A stretch of 64,000 nucleotides of DNA from Pardosa pseudoannulata (taxonomy: Eukaryota > Arthropoda > Arachnida > Araneae > Lycosidae). The stretch spans positions 44,162,056 to 44,226,055 of the forward strand of contig CM063510.1 in the NCBI GenBank assembly GCA_032207245.1. Direction: 5' to 3'. Numbering within the stretch: the first letter of the stretch is position 1; every line of letters begins with the position of its first letter. The position numbers and the translations under genes are program-made. Below, in pieces: positions 25,991 through 37,004 of the stretch. The notes beneath the pieces are model-generated. The model ran no database searches. It saw only the letters and a program-made list of their open reading frames with translations, and was not told the DNA's origin.

Positions 25991-26976
25991 GCTGAATCAT
26001 TAATCGTACTAGATTTTGCAGGATCAAAATATTACCCAATACTTCTTAAATCGAGTGTACACATTTTTGCTGCTTGACTCATTTTAAGAGCAATGCACTG
26101 GAAACGAAGGAATGCAAAAATTTTGTTCTCTTCACTTGGTGAGATTTTAAATTTATGTCCTTATCGAGACTGATTTCCAAAAACGGTTTTATGTTAAATG
26201 TTTCATCTGATTATCGACTTTTCTTCAGTGATATTGCCTATAGCTGCAATGTTCTGCAATATTTCATCTCAAGTGTGAAAAGCAGGATCAATGACTAGAT
26301 TTAATCATATTTTCAAAGGCTGTTCTGATGATTTATGTAAATCTTAAGAGTCGAATCGTTCTTACTCCGAAACGAAGGAAAATTTTTTTGTCGTTAATCT
26401 TCACATTGGTTCTTCAGAACCGGCGCCACTCGTCCTTTGCAAAAAGCGAGACCCTTGATTGTGAATAGGACGTTTAATGATTGACTGTTTTTTCTATTTT
26501 TTACTTTTTCAGCCTGCTGATTGTTCCCATTTTTTTTTTTCAAGTCATTTTTTTATCCAGCAGTTTCGTCATTTATTCATGTAAAGAATCTCATTTCCAG
26601 TTCATTTATTTTTAATGGCCTAAAGTTGCTTGCAAGAACATTTCTGTTCAGAAAAACACATTTGCAGACTGCATTTTTCAATTGTGTTTTTTCCAAAAAA
26701 TTACTGAAATTTTTAATTTTTTTTATTTTCAGCAGAAAATCAAAATTGTATACATCCAACCAAGCCTTGCATGTACTATCGTCTGGAAAAAGTTATATCA
26801 TAAGGGTGGAAAACACACTTTGAGGGCCACTTTCACATTCATTATATTTTGTAATGCTATATTTTTCTTCGAAGTATCACATTTTTAAACAGAAAAACTG
26901 ACATTGGTACTAGATGCTTTCACTAATTTCAAATTTTTATAAAATAATTAAAAAATTAAATTCTTGTTTTTTTCTG
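25991..26976. other. Unassigned DNA ending in a long A tract
   Basis: No gene supported. Blocks with CTATAGCTGCAAT at about 25950 and 26232 suggest a small diverged duplication. The sequence runs directly into an A58 tract, so part of it may be a retroposed (SINE, LINE or transcript) 3' end. Confidence 0.3.

Positions 26977-27034
<58 letters not shown>
26977..27034. repeat. A58 homopolymer
   Basis: Fifty-eight consecutive A residues, 57 bp left of the hAT terminal repeat. It may be a retroposon poly(A) tail in plus orientation. Its exact length should be distrusted in any assembly. Confidence 0.9.
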
Positions 27035-27035
<1 letters not shown>

Positions 27036-27491
27036 GTGAATATCAAAAACCAACAACGACGACGAAAGACAAGCGGAGATAACTGTTAGTCCAGCGGTCG
27101 GGGAACCGGGGTAAATTACCCCAAATGGGGTAAAAATGAAACTTTTTTGAGTAAAAAGTATATATTTTTAATTTGCTATTTTATAAACTTGTTAGTAATT
27201 TTTTCAACTTAAACAATTTAGCGACATATGCAGGCCACGCCATCTCACTACTCACCACACTAAAGTGTTCTCGCCATCTCACTACCCACCACTAAAGTGT
27301 TCTCTTTGCGCAATAAAGCACATTTTATTTTACTTTAAATTGAGTACAAATAAAGTGACAAGTCAGAGAGCGAGTTTTTATTAGTTAGTTGCTGATTTTA
27401 TCATTAATCATCGATATATCGATAAAGGTAAGCCGCAATTTAGAAATTTAATTTAAATATTTTACAAATATTATTTTCTGTCTCCCTTCAG

Positions 27492-27925
27492 ATGGCAGCA
27501 AATAGAAAAAGAACATACCAAGAAGAATTCCTTAATTACAGTTTTACACAAATAGAAGACAATGATACAATGAAACCACAGTGGGATGTATGTATGAAGG
27601 TACTGACTTCAGAATCTTTCAAAAAAAGTCAATTGAAGAAACATTTAGATAATTTGCATTCACACCTGTCTTCCAAACCGCGAGAATACTTTGAAAATTT
27701 AGAAATATCTGTTAAAAGACAAAGATTGAATAGCAACTTGTTTGGTACATTCGATCAGCGTTCAGCATCAAGGGCTAGCTTAGAAGTAGCCTGGTTGATT
27801 GCTCGAAATAAGAAACCATACACTACTGGTGAAGATTTGGTTTCCAGCTGCTGTAAAAATGGCAGAGATTATGTGTGGTCAAAAAGAAGCGAAGAAACTA
27901 AATTCAGTGCCCTTGTCTGCAAAAA
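27492..27925 (+). pseudogene. hAT transposase, N-terminal part (BED finger)
   Basis: The ATG at 27492 starts RKRTYQEEFLNYSFTQIED, the beginning of SCAND3/ZBED5-like hAT proteins. It continues with WDVCMKVLTSESFKKSQLKKH, in which the first BED cysteine is replaced (C-x2-C reads WDVC), then the block NKKPYTTGEDLV. A one-base frame change near 27842 follows, and the ORF is cut at 27925 by the nested element. Removing that element conceptually restores a reading frame into 29698. Confidence 0.8.
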
Positions 27926-28273
27926 TGAGGAATTTGTACATGTGGGGGATTCGAACAACTTAGTGTTTTTCTGATAATTTCAGACTCGTAGATTCCAAAA
28001 ATGTTCTCAAAAATGTAAAAAACTGGGTCCATCATTTAAAAAATTAATTTTAAAGTTAAGCGAAAATCACATGACATCAAAACGCTCCATGATTGGTTAT
28101 GATGTCATCGTTCATGCAGACCAATATTTTTGTATTGCTTTTAAGCGCGCACTATTTTCCGATTTTGTTTTTGCAAGTTTCTGAAATTTTCTAGCTATCA
28201 AAATTTATTTTTATTTAAACCTGAAGGTTTATTTTATCGATCTAGATAGCCTAGTTATCTCAATTTGTCATAA

Positions 28274-28404
28274 ATGTGTCTTCTCCCTGGATTTATCAAA
28301 GGACAATCAGACCTCCCGAAAATTGACAGCATGTCACTGTTTTCTTTCTTGGCAAAAAACCCGGATTTTATGGGAGCAGAAATACGGGGAATTAAAACCC
28401 AAAG
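28274..28404 (+). pseudogene. Orphan exon resembling THAP/YqaJ-type transposon protein
   Basis: An open 43-codon exon from an ATG at 28274 runs to a consensus donor AAAG/GTATGT at 28404. It ends with NPDFMGAEIRGIKTQR. From memory this resembles the segment (LPKID...AEI+GIK) found in arthropod proteins that pair THAP fingers with YqaJ-like nuclease domains. I cannot verify the family here, and no downstream exon is recognisable. Confidence 0.4.
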
Positions 28405-29210
28405 GTATGTAAAATCATTTATATTTTTTTCCAATTTTACTTAACATGTATTAATACTTTATTCATGCTAAACACAGCTCTTTTGTTTGTAAGTACAAAC
28501 AAGTCAAATAAATATACATATATCATATACACACATATTTGTAGTAGCATCGTTTTTTATAAATAGAGACGGATGTAATATTAAAATAAAAATTAGAGGA
28601 GGTATTTATTGTGAGACCGGTCTCATTAGCCTTCGTGTTGCAAAAAGTAGACCGTAGCACTCCAAAACCAAACCAATTCTTAGATATTTTAAATATGATG
28701 AAAAGAAATTTAAAATCTTTAAACGGCTTTACTTAATTATTTATACATTTTTAAATAGCAATACAATTTTATTGCCTTTAATATTAATGTCAAATTAAAA
28801 AATGTATAAGATTTCTCAAATTAAATTTAATTTTTAAAGTAATATCATTATTAAGTATTTTAAAAATATACTTTTTTTCAAATTAGTCACCAATTTAATC
28901 GAAAAATTTCACTGTGATTTGATACACAAGAAAGTATGCATCTCTGAAGAAAATATTTATAATACCTTGAAAATACATAGCCTTCCCCTCCCCCGAGTTA
29001 TTTATTAGATATTTATATGTTTTTCGATATTTATATCCTTTATAAAATATTTATTGTACTTGAACTCTGTGATAATACTCGAAAATTAGCAGTTTTAAAA
29101 GTTAAATAGTAGTGGTTAATCAACAATACTTTTAAAGGTATAGATGTATTTTTATATACTTTAATTGTTCTAAATTAGTAATATTTAAACAAAAGCAAGC
29201 ATTTACTTAC

Positions 29211-29420
29211 CGAGAAATGGTCTTCACAAACCCATAAAGATGATTTATATGATAATTTGGGGTTTAATTTCTCATCCCTTTTCATCGCAGTTGTCCAGAT
29301 TTTACGTGTATGTGGGTCTTTCGGGACGCTGAAAAATATCTTCTCATTGCAATTAGTCGTTGTATTTTTACAGAGTGATACAATACAATATTTAGAGTAT
29401 GATTTTTTAATGCCAGACAT
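29211..29420 (-). pseudogene. THAP zinc-finger exon
   Basis: The exon starts MSGIKKSYSKYCIVSLCKN at 29420 and shows the C2CH THAP pattern: C-x4-C (YCIVSLC), FFSVPKDPHTRKIW with its conserved P and W, and VCEDHFS with C-x2-H. A GTAAGT donor follows at 29210-29205. THAP domains bind DNA and are found in P-element, Kolobok and related transposases. The frame is intact, but no second exon was found to the left. Confidence 0.8.
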
Positions 29421-29697
29421 AACAAAAAAATTTCTATTATATGCGATACTTTACACAAAAACAAATTTAAAAGTCGCCTTTTAACATGTAAACAGCATAG
29501 GCGCTCGGTGTTGACATGAACGTCACAAACTCGGCGGAGAAAAAGTATCGTTTTTGAGAGACGTTAAAGAGTCCGCTATAAAACCCATTAGAAATCACTC
29601 ATTAGGCCCCCAAATGAAAGAAAAATAGCTACTGTCCTGCTTACTTTTTTGTCTTCTATCGTTTAAAATCAAAATTAGAAAACGTGAAAATTCCTCA

Positions 29698-30948
29698 TTG
29701 TGAAAGAACGAATTTCTATATTAGCAGAAAATGTGAAGGAACAGATTATTTTCGCATTAAAACAAGCTAAATATTTTGCTATTCAGCTTGATGAGACAAC
29801 TGATTGTAGTAGCAATTCACAGCTAATGGTATATGTTTGCTACAAAGGTGCAGATAATTTTGAAGAGGAATTTCTGTTTTGTTCTCCTCTCGAGTTGAGA
29901 TCTCGTGGAATTGATGTCTACAATAAAGTAAATGAATACTTCATAGCGCAAAGTTTAAAATGGGAAAACTGTATTTCTGTATCTTTGGATGGAGCTCCAG
30001 CTATGCTGGGTCATATTAACGGTTTTTCGGCTTTCGTAAAAAAAAAATAACCCAAATATTGAAGTTATTCACTGTATGATCCATCGCCAGGCCCTTATGG
30101 TCAAATATTTAGAACCTACACTGGAAGCTGTCATGCATGATGTCATCAAGATTGTAAATTTTATCAAGGGACATGCATTAAACACGCGGCTATTTCGTGA
30201 ATTTTGTCAGGACAGTATAGCTGAATATACGGACCAACTTTATTATACAGAAGTAAGGTGGCTCTCTCGCGGAAATGTACTAAATCGAGTATGGACTCTC
30301 AAAACTGAAGTCGAAATTTTTATGGTTGATCAAAAAAATATTCTCGCAGATAAGTTTAAAAACTCTTCCTGGGTTGCATATCTCGCATATTTAGCGGACA
30401 TTTTTGAGAGTGTAAATATATTAAACAAAGAATTGCAAGGAAAGAATATCAATATCATTTCAGCGAGAGAAATAGTGTCAGCGTTTGTATTAAAGTTGCA
30501 ATATTGGAGACAGAAAGTAGAGCAGAACAAGATAGCTTCTTTTTCTAGGTTAGCTTTGTTTTTGGAAGACTGTGAAAATACTACTTTTGCTGACATCAAG
30601 GATACAATTGTTAGTCATCTTATCACACTCAGAAAGCGGTTTTCAGATTACTTTCCAGATCTTGATACACGTACTATCAGTTGGATTGTAGATCCTTTTA
30701 AATGTGATATTGCTATGATACCAGAAGAACCTTCAGATTTGGCAGAAGCAATTCTTGAACTTTGATCTAATACTGAAGCCCGTATTCAATTTGAGAGTAA
30801 ATCAAATTTGACGTCTTTTGGGATTTCAAAGGCTTTCAAAATTGCACATGAAGAGGCGGTTAAAAAATTGCTGCCATTTGGAACAACATATTTGTGCGAA
30901 CAAGGCTTTTCCACTCTAATGAACATAAAAACGAAGGTCAAGGTCAAG
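29698..30948 (+). pseudogene. hAT transposase, central part
   Basis: Segments 29700-30050, 30076-30765 and 30808-30948 carry the hAT core. AIQLDETTDCSSNSQLMVYV holds the first catalytic Asp, SLDGAPAMLGHINGF the CTDGAPAM-type box, HCMIHRQAL the C/H motif, and YTEVRWLSRGNVLNR the W-L-S-R-G block. EEAVKKLLPFGTTYLCEQGFS belongs to the dimerisation region. An A-run frameshift at 30043-30050 and a stop at 30765 break it. The C-terminal end resumes at 33823 beyond the gypsy insertion. Confidence 0.88.
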
Positions 30949-31001
30949 GTAATTGGTTTTTACGGAGTACCTAGCAGTGTAAAAAGCACTACTTCAACCT
31001 C

Positions 31002-31006
31002 CGAAC
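31002..31006. repeat. Target duplication of the gypsy element (left)
   Basis: CGAAC, repeated exactly at 33823-33827. Confidence 0.88.
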
Positions 31007-31132
31007 TGTTGTGTATTTTTCTTCCTTCTACATCTCAACTCCACTCTGTTGTATTCGATTCATTTTCCAGCATGTAACGTACGTACTTAATATGCTCTGA
31101 ATAAAGTATTTTAAAAATAACAAAACATAGCA
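31007..31132 (+). repeat. Left LTR of the gypsy element
   Basis: TGTTGTGTAT to ACATAGCA, 126 bp, unusually short. It contains AATAAA (about 31100). The pair is 33697-33822, which starts TGCTGTG. Confidence 0.9.
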
Positions 31133-31134
31133 AT

Positions 31135-31150
31135 TGGCGACGAGGATGGG
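31135..31150 (+). other. Primer binding site of the gypsy element
   Basis: TGGCGACGAGGATGGG starts two bases after the left LTR, in the normal place and orientation for an element read to the right. The primer site and integrase agree on direction; only the RT block disagrees. Confidence 0.6.
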
Positions 31151-31159
31151 ATTCAGAAA

Positions 31160-32045
31160 TAGCTTTAATCTTATCTGGTGATTTGTGAAGTCCAGCAGCG
31201 CTGATAATGTGTCCTAAGTATTGAACTTTTTCTTCAAAAAACTTGCATTTATTAAAATTGAGATGTAGATTGAATTCTTTTAACTTTTGAAGTACTTTAA
31301 TTAAACGTTGTTGGCATTCTTGTTTCTCTTTACCCTGGATGATTATGTCATCAAAGTAGGCTATTGTACCATCTAAGTCTTGAACGAACTGGTCAATAAA
31401 TTTGTGAAATTCATTCAGAGCAGTTTTTATTCCAAAGAAAAGTCTTTTAGCTAAATATGTACCTCGATGGGTTGACAATGTTTGCAATTTAGAAGTTTCT
31501 TCGTCGACTTTCATGTGTAAATATGCCTTGTAAATATCTAACGTACAGAAAAATTTACCATCAAAATTTACCAATTTATGGAAAATGTCCTCAATTCTAG
31601 GAATTGGGTGTCTTGCGTTTTGAAGCTGGTTATTAAGTGTAACTTTGAAATCCGCACAAATCCGCACTGAACCATCGGGTTTTGAAACAATAACAAGGGG
31701 TGTGCCCCATTCCGAAAAGTCAGTTTTTTCTATTATTCCTTCCGATTCTAATTTGTCTAGCTCCTGGTCAACTTTCTGTTTTAAAGCATAAGGGACAGTA
31801 CGAGCTTTAATGAAAATGGGTTTAGCTTCTAGAATAAGTTTTAAAGAACATGTGTAATCAGGAATACAACCAATTTTAGGTTCAAAAACATCAAAATATA
31901 GATCAATAATTTTAGAGACAGAAATATCATTACAGGGAACACTTGACTGGACATGTGAAGTAGAGTTTGAAATTGTATTAATCTCAGTAAAATTTATATT
32001 CAGATTTCTAATCCAATCACGTCCTAAAATAGCGTTTTTCTTCAA
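31160..32045 (-). pseudogene. Gypsy protease end and reverse transcriptase, inverted
   Basis: On the minus strand the block begins with NAILGRDWIRNLNI (the end of protease). It then gives the RT core: SVRICADFKVTLNNQL, HPIPRIEDIFHKLVN, FFCTLDIYKAYLHMKV, AYFDDIIIQGKEK (catalytic F-D-D) and VQYLGHIISAAGLHKSPDKI. It is open for about 290 codons without a stop. The frame ends where it meets the primer-site region at about 31160. Its orientation is opposite to the primer site and integrase of the same element. Confidence 0.9.
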
Positions 32046-32069
32046 GAATGCTTCGATATGCTTAATTTC

Positions 32070-33593
32070 TTTCTAGTTTTGATTTTACAATTGTACATAG
32101 AAAATCGGAAAAACATATAAATGCTGATTATCTTTCTAGAAATCTTCTACCCTTGCCTGCTAATCAAGTTCATTGTATTGACGAATCCCAGGCATACCAA
32201 AAATTCGTCATTAATTTCATTTCAACAGAAACTATAACAGCACAGAAAATTAAAAAAGAAACGGAACTTGACCCAGAGCTGAAAAAGATCAAACTTGACA
32301 TCATCATCGGACACGTCTTTGACCCTACCATCACACTCCAAGAAGGTATCTTGTTTAGAGGAAATCGCGTCATTATCCCTAAATCGCTTCAATCGGACAT
32401 TCTCAAGCAACTTCATTCAACACACATAGGCATTGTCAAGATGAAGGCTCTTGCGAGAAACTACTGCTATTGGAAAAACATCGATTCCGATATTGAAAAT
32501 TTAGTCAAGAGTTGTCGTGAATGTTGTAATATCAAGAAGAATCCAGCAAAAGCACCTCTTCACGTTTGGGAACTACCAGAAAATAATTGGCAAAGACTGC
32601 ATATCGACTATGCTGGTCCTTTCATGGAACATTATTTTTTAATTGTTGTAGATGCACTTTCAAAATGGCCAGAAATATTTGCAATGAAACAGGCTCCTAC
32701 CAGTTCAAGCACTATTTTCTTTCTTGAAGAAATTTTCAGTCGCCATGGAATACCAGAAATCCTAGTATCTGACAATGCATCAATTTTCAAATCCAAAGAA
32801 TTCCAAGATTATTGTAAGAATCACGGTATTCAACAACGATTCATTGCCCCCAGGCTATCCAGCAACTAACGGACAAGCAGAGAGATATGTTCAAATATTA
32901 AAAACAAAATTACAGTGCATGAAATTTTATCCGGGCTCGCTTCACAGTAAGTTGTGTAAACTTCTTTTTCGATACAGAATAACTCCACTTAACAACGGAC
33001 GAACTCCATCAGAAATGCTCTTCGGAAGAAATTTAAGATCCGAATTTGACTTGCTTAAACCTACATTAAGACTGAAAAATAATGCCTCGCAGCCACATTT
33101 TAATAAAAGTTACAAACTTGGAGAAAGAGTTCAATCTCGTAACTATACATCATCCGCAAAATGGAAATACGGTATTATTGTTGAGAAGCTTGGAAAACTT
33201 CATTATCTTGTAGACTTAGACGATGGATACGTTATCAAACGGCATTTTAATCAACTTAGACCATGTCAAGTTGAAAAATCTATAACCCCATCTGCAGATT
33301 TTTCTAGATCCAGGAGAGTTCACTTCTCACTTCCAGCATCCTGTTTTTCAGCAGTATCCTCCAGCCCTTCCAGTGGTCTCACTCTTCAACGCTGCAATGA
33401 AGATCCTGCTCAGCCGCCAAAAGATTCCACTTTCCAGAGCGACACAAACCCCCAAGGAGATCCTATATTACAGAGTATTCCGGATTCTCAATCACCTACT
33501 GTTTCTAAAGAATCTTCGAGGGAAAGTGGCCATCCAATCCAGCTTAGAAGATCAACCCGTCAACGTAAACCAGTCATCAAACTAAATCTTTAA
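32070..33593 (+). pseudogene. Gypsy RNase H end and integrase
   Basis: On the plus strand FDFTIVHRKSEKHINADYLS is the RNase H-to-integrase linker. Integrase follows with an H/H and C/C finger (HSTHIG...SCRECC), D in LHIDYAGPF, D in ILVSDNASIF and E in GQAERYVQI. A one-base frameshift at about 32850 lies between the second D and the E. A GPY/F-like module (WKYGIIVEKLGKLHYLVD) and a basic tail ending LRRSTRQRKPVIKLNL close the protein at 33593. Confidence 0.9.
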
Positions 33594-33696
33594 ATATTTC
33601 TCTTTAACGCATTTAGACTTTAAAATTAAGTTTCAATTTGCTCACTAGTTATGTATATATGTAAATATTTAACCTTTTTAATAAGCCGCGGAGAAT

Positions 33697-33822
33697 TGCT
33701 GTGTATTTTTCTTCCTTCTACATCTCAACTCCACTCTGTTGTATTCGATTCATTTTCCAGCATGTAACGCACGTACTTAATATGCTCTGAATAAAGTATT
33801 TTAAAAATAACAAAACATAGCA
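33697..33822 (+). repeat. Right LTR of the gypsy element
   Basis: 126 bp, near-identical to 31007-31132. CGAAC follows at 33823-33827. Confidence 0.9.
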
Positions 33823-34000
33823 CGAACGAATAAAGATCACAACATAATTTGGTGCATAAAGAATAAAAACGAAGAACAGAAATCGATTAAACCCCGAAGA
33901 CTGCATTCAAATCGCTCTTACATCAAAAAGTCCTAATTTTGAAGCAATTGTATCGAACATAAAACAACGCCATTTCTCCAAAACGTGGAAAAAAATTTTT
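33823..34000 (+). pseudogene. C-terminal end of the hAT transposase
   Basis: The plus strand reads NRLNPEDCIQIALTSKSPNF after the gypsy insertion. This is the NRLnvE..L..A...P.i stretch that ends many hAT proteins. It completes the transposase begun at 27492. Confidence 0.75.
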
Positions 34001-34848
34001 TTTTCAATTATTCTTTTTTTTTTTAATTTTTTCAATTCTAATTATTGTTTGTTTTTGTTTTATTATTATTATTATAATTTGTTACAATACCGTTATGGAT
34101 TACTAGGTATTACAGTGATAAATTGAATAAGTGAAGTTTAAATAAAATTTTAGTTGTTTTCTTTTCAAAATTATCATGGGGGGCTATAATATGAAAAATG
34201 CTAAAAAGAGGCTATTTCGTTTTTTTTTTTTTTTTTTTGCTCTTCGCCATGGGGTAAGATCAACTTACACAAAAATATTTTGGGGTAATGATTAAAAAAG
34301 TTCCCCGACCGATGTCTTAGTCTGACTAACTCCATTGTACTTCGTTCCCCTTTTTATAAAAATTTTCACCGCATCTCCGAAATTCTCGAATTGTCTCAAA
34401 GACATCTAAGATTCCAGAATCATTGCGTAAAGACCTCGCGAATCCCAGCAAGTTTCGTAAACTATCTCGACTGGAGGGACAGAAAGGAAACAGCGATTGG
34501 GGCTCGCCGTAATAGTATCACGTGAATTTTATTTCAGAAGTACAACCCTATTATAGTGAATCTTTTTTCAGTATTCTGAGAAATACCGTGCGAAGAAAAA
34601 AGTAGGGATAAGGCCGCTATAATCAACCTGCGGCCCGCGGAGGCTTTTTGGTTGGCCCAATTATTAAACTAGGTAGTTACAACTTATTTGTAAACAACTT
34701 CAAATTTCGAGCCCTTCAAAGAGTTGGTAATTGAACGGGAAGTATGGGAATGTGAGTGATATCAATAATTTGCTTAAATTGGAAACGCAAACTATCCTAA
34801 TCTATGGTTGCGCGAACGATACGAAATACGCGGCGTCGGGAATCCCCT

Positions 34849-34987
34849 TAAAGGTCTGGTCACGCGCAAACGCAGACGGAGGGGCGACTTGCGAAGCTAA
34901 ACATTGCTTGTCATGTGTAATGAGACGTGTGTTTTACTAATTGGCAAGTCGCCCCGCCGCTCGTGCTTGCGCGTGGCCAGACCGTAA
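34849..34987. mobile_element. 133-bp hairpin MITE, TAA duplication
   Basis: The body at 34852-34984 consists almost entirely of two inverted arms of about 40 bp (outer GGTCTGG[T/C]CACGCGCAA, inner GGGGCGACTTGC) around a loop of about 50 bp. TAA flanks both sides (34849-34851 and 34985-34987). A 3-bp TAA duplication suits PIF/Harbinger-type MITEs. It is much more GC-rich than its host transposon. Confidence 0.7.
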
Positions 34988-35148
34988 GATCCATGGACCT
35001 AAGTGCGTGTCGCTTTGATTGTCGATCGAAACTAAACTTGTTATAAATTTAATCTAAATTATTAAACTAAATTTGTGTACGTACCCGTGTCCTCTGCCAA
35101 ATAATAGTTTTGTTTTGTAAATTAAGTATACCTATTATTTTCAAAATA

Positions 35149-37004
35149 ATGTCAGGAGTGTCGTCGAAGTATAAAAGAAAAATATCAAGTGAAAATAGAT
35201 TGTTTCAAGATGAGTGAGAATCTGATTATTTTGTTGTGCCAAATAAAAACAACGCAGCTACTTGTTTGATATGTCGGGAAAGTATCATATTGAAGAAATA
35301 CAATATTTCTCGTCATTTCACTTCAAAACATTTCGACGAAACGTTTCCTCCCGGATCGTCTTTGAGAAATGAGAAATTGAGTTTTTTTTAAGAGATCATT
35401 GCATGAGCAACAAAATGTTATGTTCGCGGCATTATCACAAGACTCGGCGGTAACAAAAGCATAATATGAAATTTCTTACATTCATGGTAACCATATGAAA
35501 CCATTTACCGATGCGGAAATTGTAAAGGAATGCTTTATTAGTACTGCTAATATACTTTTTGATAAATACAGTAACAAAAAACAAATAGTATCTGATATTA
35601 AAAAAATACAGCTTTCGGATTCAACCTGCACCAGGCGTATTGAAGACATTTCTAAATTTATTTCCGATGATATATTAAAAAACCTAAGAAGATGCAAGTT
35701 TTTCAGTTTAGCATTTGATGCCAGCACCGATATTTCAGCAACATCGCAGTGCTCGGTGTTTGCTAGATATTGTACAGAAAACAATGAAATTCATGAAAAC
35801 TTCTTAAAATTACTGCCAATGAAAGGTCAAACCCGAGGCACGGATTACCTTGATACTATTTGTAATTTTTTAAAACATCATGAAATTGATGTGCAAAAAA
35901 TCGTGTGTTTGTGTACAGATGGTTGTCCTTCAATGACTGGATCCGAAAATGGCTTCATTTCATTATTTAAGAAAAAATATAATTGCAGCAATTTAATAAC
36001 ATTCCATTGTATTATCCATCAAGAAAACTTGGCGGCCCGTGCTGTACAACCAGAAATAGAAGCTGTAATGAAAACAGTTATCAATATTGTCAATTATATA
36101 CGAGCAAAAAAACTGAACCACAAAAAATTTAAAACCCTTCTTGAAGAACTGGGAAGTGAGCACAGCGACGTTCTTTTGCATACCTCGGTGCGATGGCTTA
36201 GTAGAGGAAAGGTTTTTTTCATTACGCCATGAAATAATCCTATTTTTAGAGCAAAATAATAAAGGGTACCCAGAATTACAAACCGATGAATGGTGGTGTC
36301 TTTTAGGTTTCCTATGTGATATTACGGAAAAACTAAACAATCTCAATCAGAGTCTACAAGGCGAAAATAACATAGTGTCCAATATGGCAAATAAAGTGTT
36401 TGCATTTGAGGAAAAGCTAAGTATTTATTATAATGAAATACAGAACAAACAGTTGCACAATTTTCCAACTATTATAAAAACCAGAGAGGACGGTATTAAC
36501 ATTTTAGAAGAAAACTGCTCCATAATTTCAAATTTTATAACTGAACTATTAAACGAATTTCAAAAAAGGTTTCAAGATCTCAGAAAAATAAAAAATTGTT
36601 TGTTACTTGTAGAAAATCCATGGCATTTAAAGACACCAACTATTTCTGAGTTGGCTTCAGTTTTAAATTGTAATTACTCGGAGTTGTTTGATGAATTTAT
36701 TGATTTTAAAAATGACACCAACCTGGAAGTAATTTTCAAAGAAAAAAGGGAATATGTGGAATTTTGGAGCATTGTTCCCCAAAAATATAAAAGCGTGCAA
36801 AGATGTGCCCAAATAATGCTAACATTTTTTGGGTCAACGTATGTGTGCGAATCATCTTTTTCAAAGATGAAATACACAAAGAGTGTATATAGAAATAAAC
36901 TGACAGATTCCTATTTGGATGATATAATAAGAGTAGCATGCAACGACAAGCCAGATATTGATAAAGTTTTAAAAAAATGCTCTCAGTTCCAAAAGTCTCA
37001 TTAG
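35149..37004 (+). pseudogene. hAT transposase (GTF2IRD2-like), frameshifted
   Basis: The ATG at 35149 starts a protein with a BED finger (CLICRESI...ISRHFTSKH). A TGA interrupts it at about 35215, and a T-run frame change occurs at about 35385. From 35495 the frame carries FFSLAFDASTDISATSQCSV (first catalytic Asp), CLCTDGCPSMTGSENGFISL, HCIIHQENLAAR and TSVRWLSRGKV. A second T-run frameshift at about 36212 leads to 36230-37004 with WWCLLGFLCDITEKLN, FGSTYVCESSFSKMK and NKLTDSYLDDI, and a natural stop. Four lesions at most separate it from an intact gene. Confidence 0.92.

Larger units (their letters stand above)
27926..29697. mobile_element. 1.77-kb nested element with THAP exon, superfamily unclear
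   Basis: The ends are inverted repeats TGAGGAATTT (27926-27935) and AAATTCCTCA (29688-29697). The transposase coding sequence of the host hAT is continuous across the insertion when it is removed, which fixes the ends within about 1-2 bp. The duplication is either AT or absent. Inside are a THAP zinc-finger exon on the minus strand and a clean short exon on the plus strand, each with a good splice donor, pointing towards each other. The element lacks any recognised transposase core. Confidence 0.7.
31007..33822. mobile_element. Ty3/gypsy element with internally inverted pol half
   Basis: A 2.8-kb element is bounded by 126-bp LTRs (31007-31132 and 33697-33822) that differ at about two positions and flanked by CGAAC duplications. 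A TGGCGACGAGG primer site follows the left LTR. The interior is rearranged: about 31160-32055 is protease-end plus RT on the minus strand, while about 32070-33593 is RNase H-end plus integrase on the plus strand. Gag, most of protease and most of RNase H are missing. It sits in the 3' part of the hAT transposase gene. Confidence 0.88.
27092..34314 (+). mobile_element. hAT DNA transposon with two nested insertions
   Basis: The terminal inverted repeats are CAGCGGTCGGGGAAC (27092-27106) and, on the other strand, CATCGGTCGGGGAAC (34300-34314). They are flanked by an 8-bp target duplication TGTTAGTC/TCTTAGTC (27084-27091 and 34315-34322, 7 of 8). The 7.2-kb span holds a BED-finger hAT transposase in the same orientation, interrupted by a 1.77-kb element at 27926-29697 and a gypsy element at 31007-33822. 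Without them the transposon would be about 2.6 kb. Confidence 0.88.

Noticed and set aside
35482..35784. 100-codon minus-strand ORF
   Set aside because: Antisense shadow of the hAT transposase, whose motifs are clear on the plus strand.
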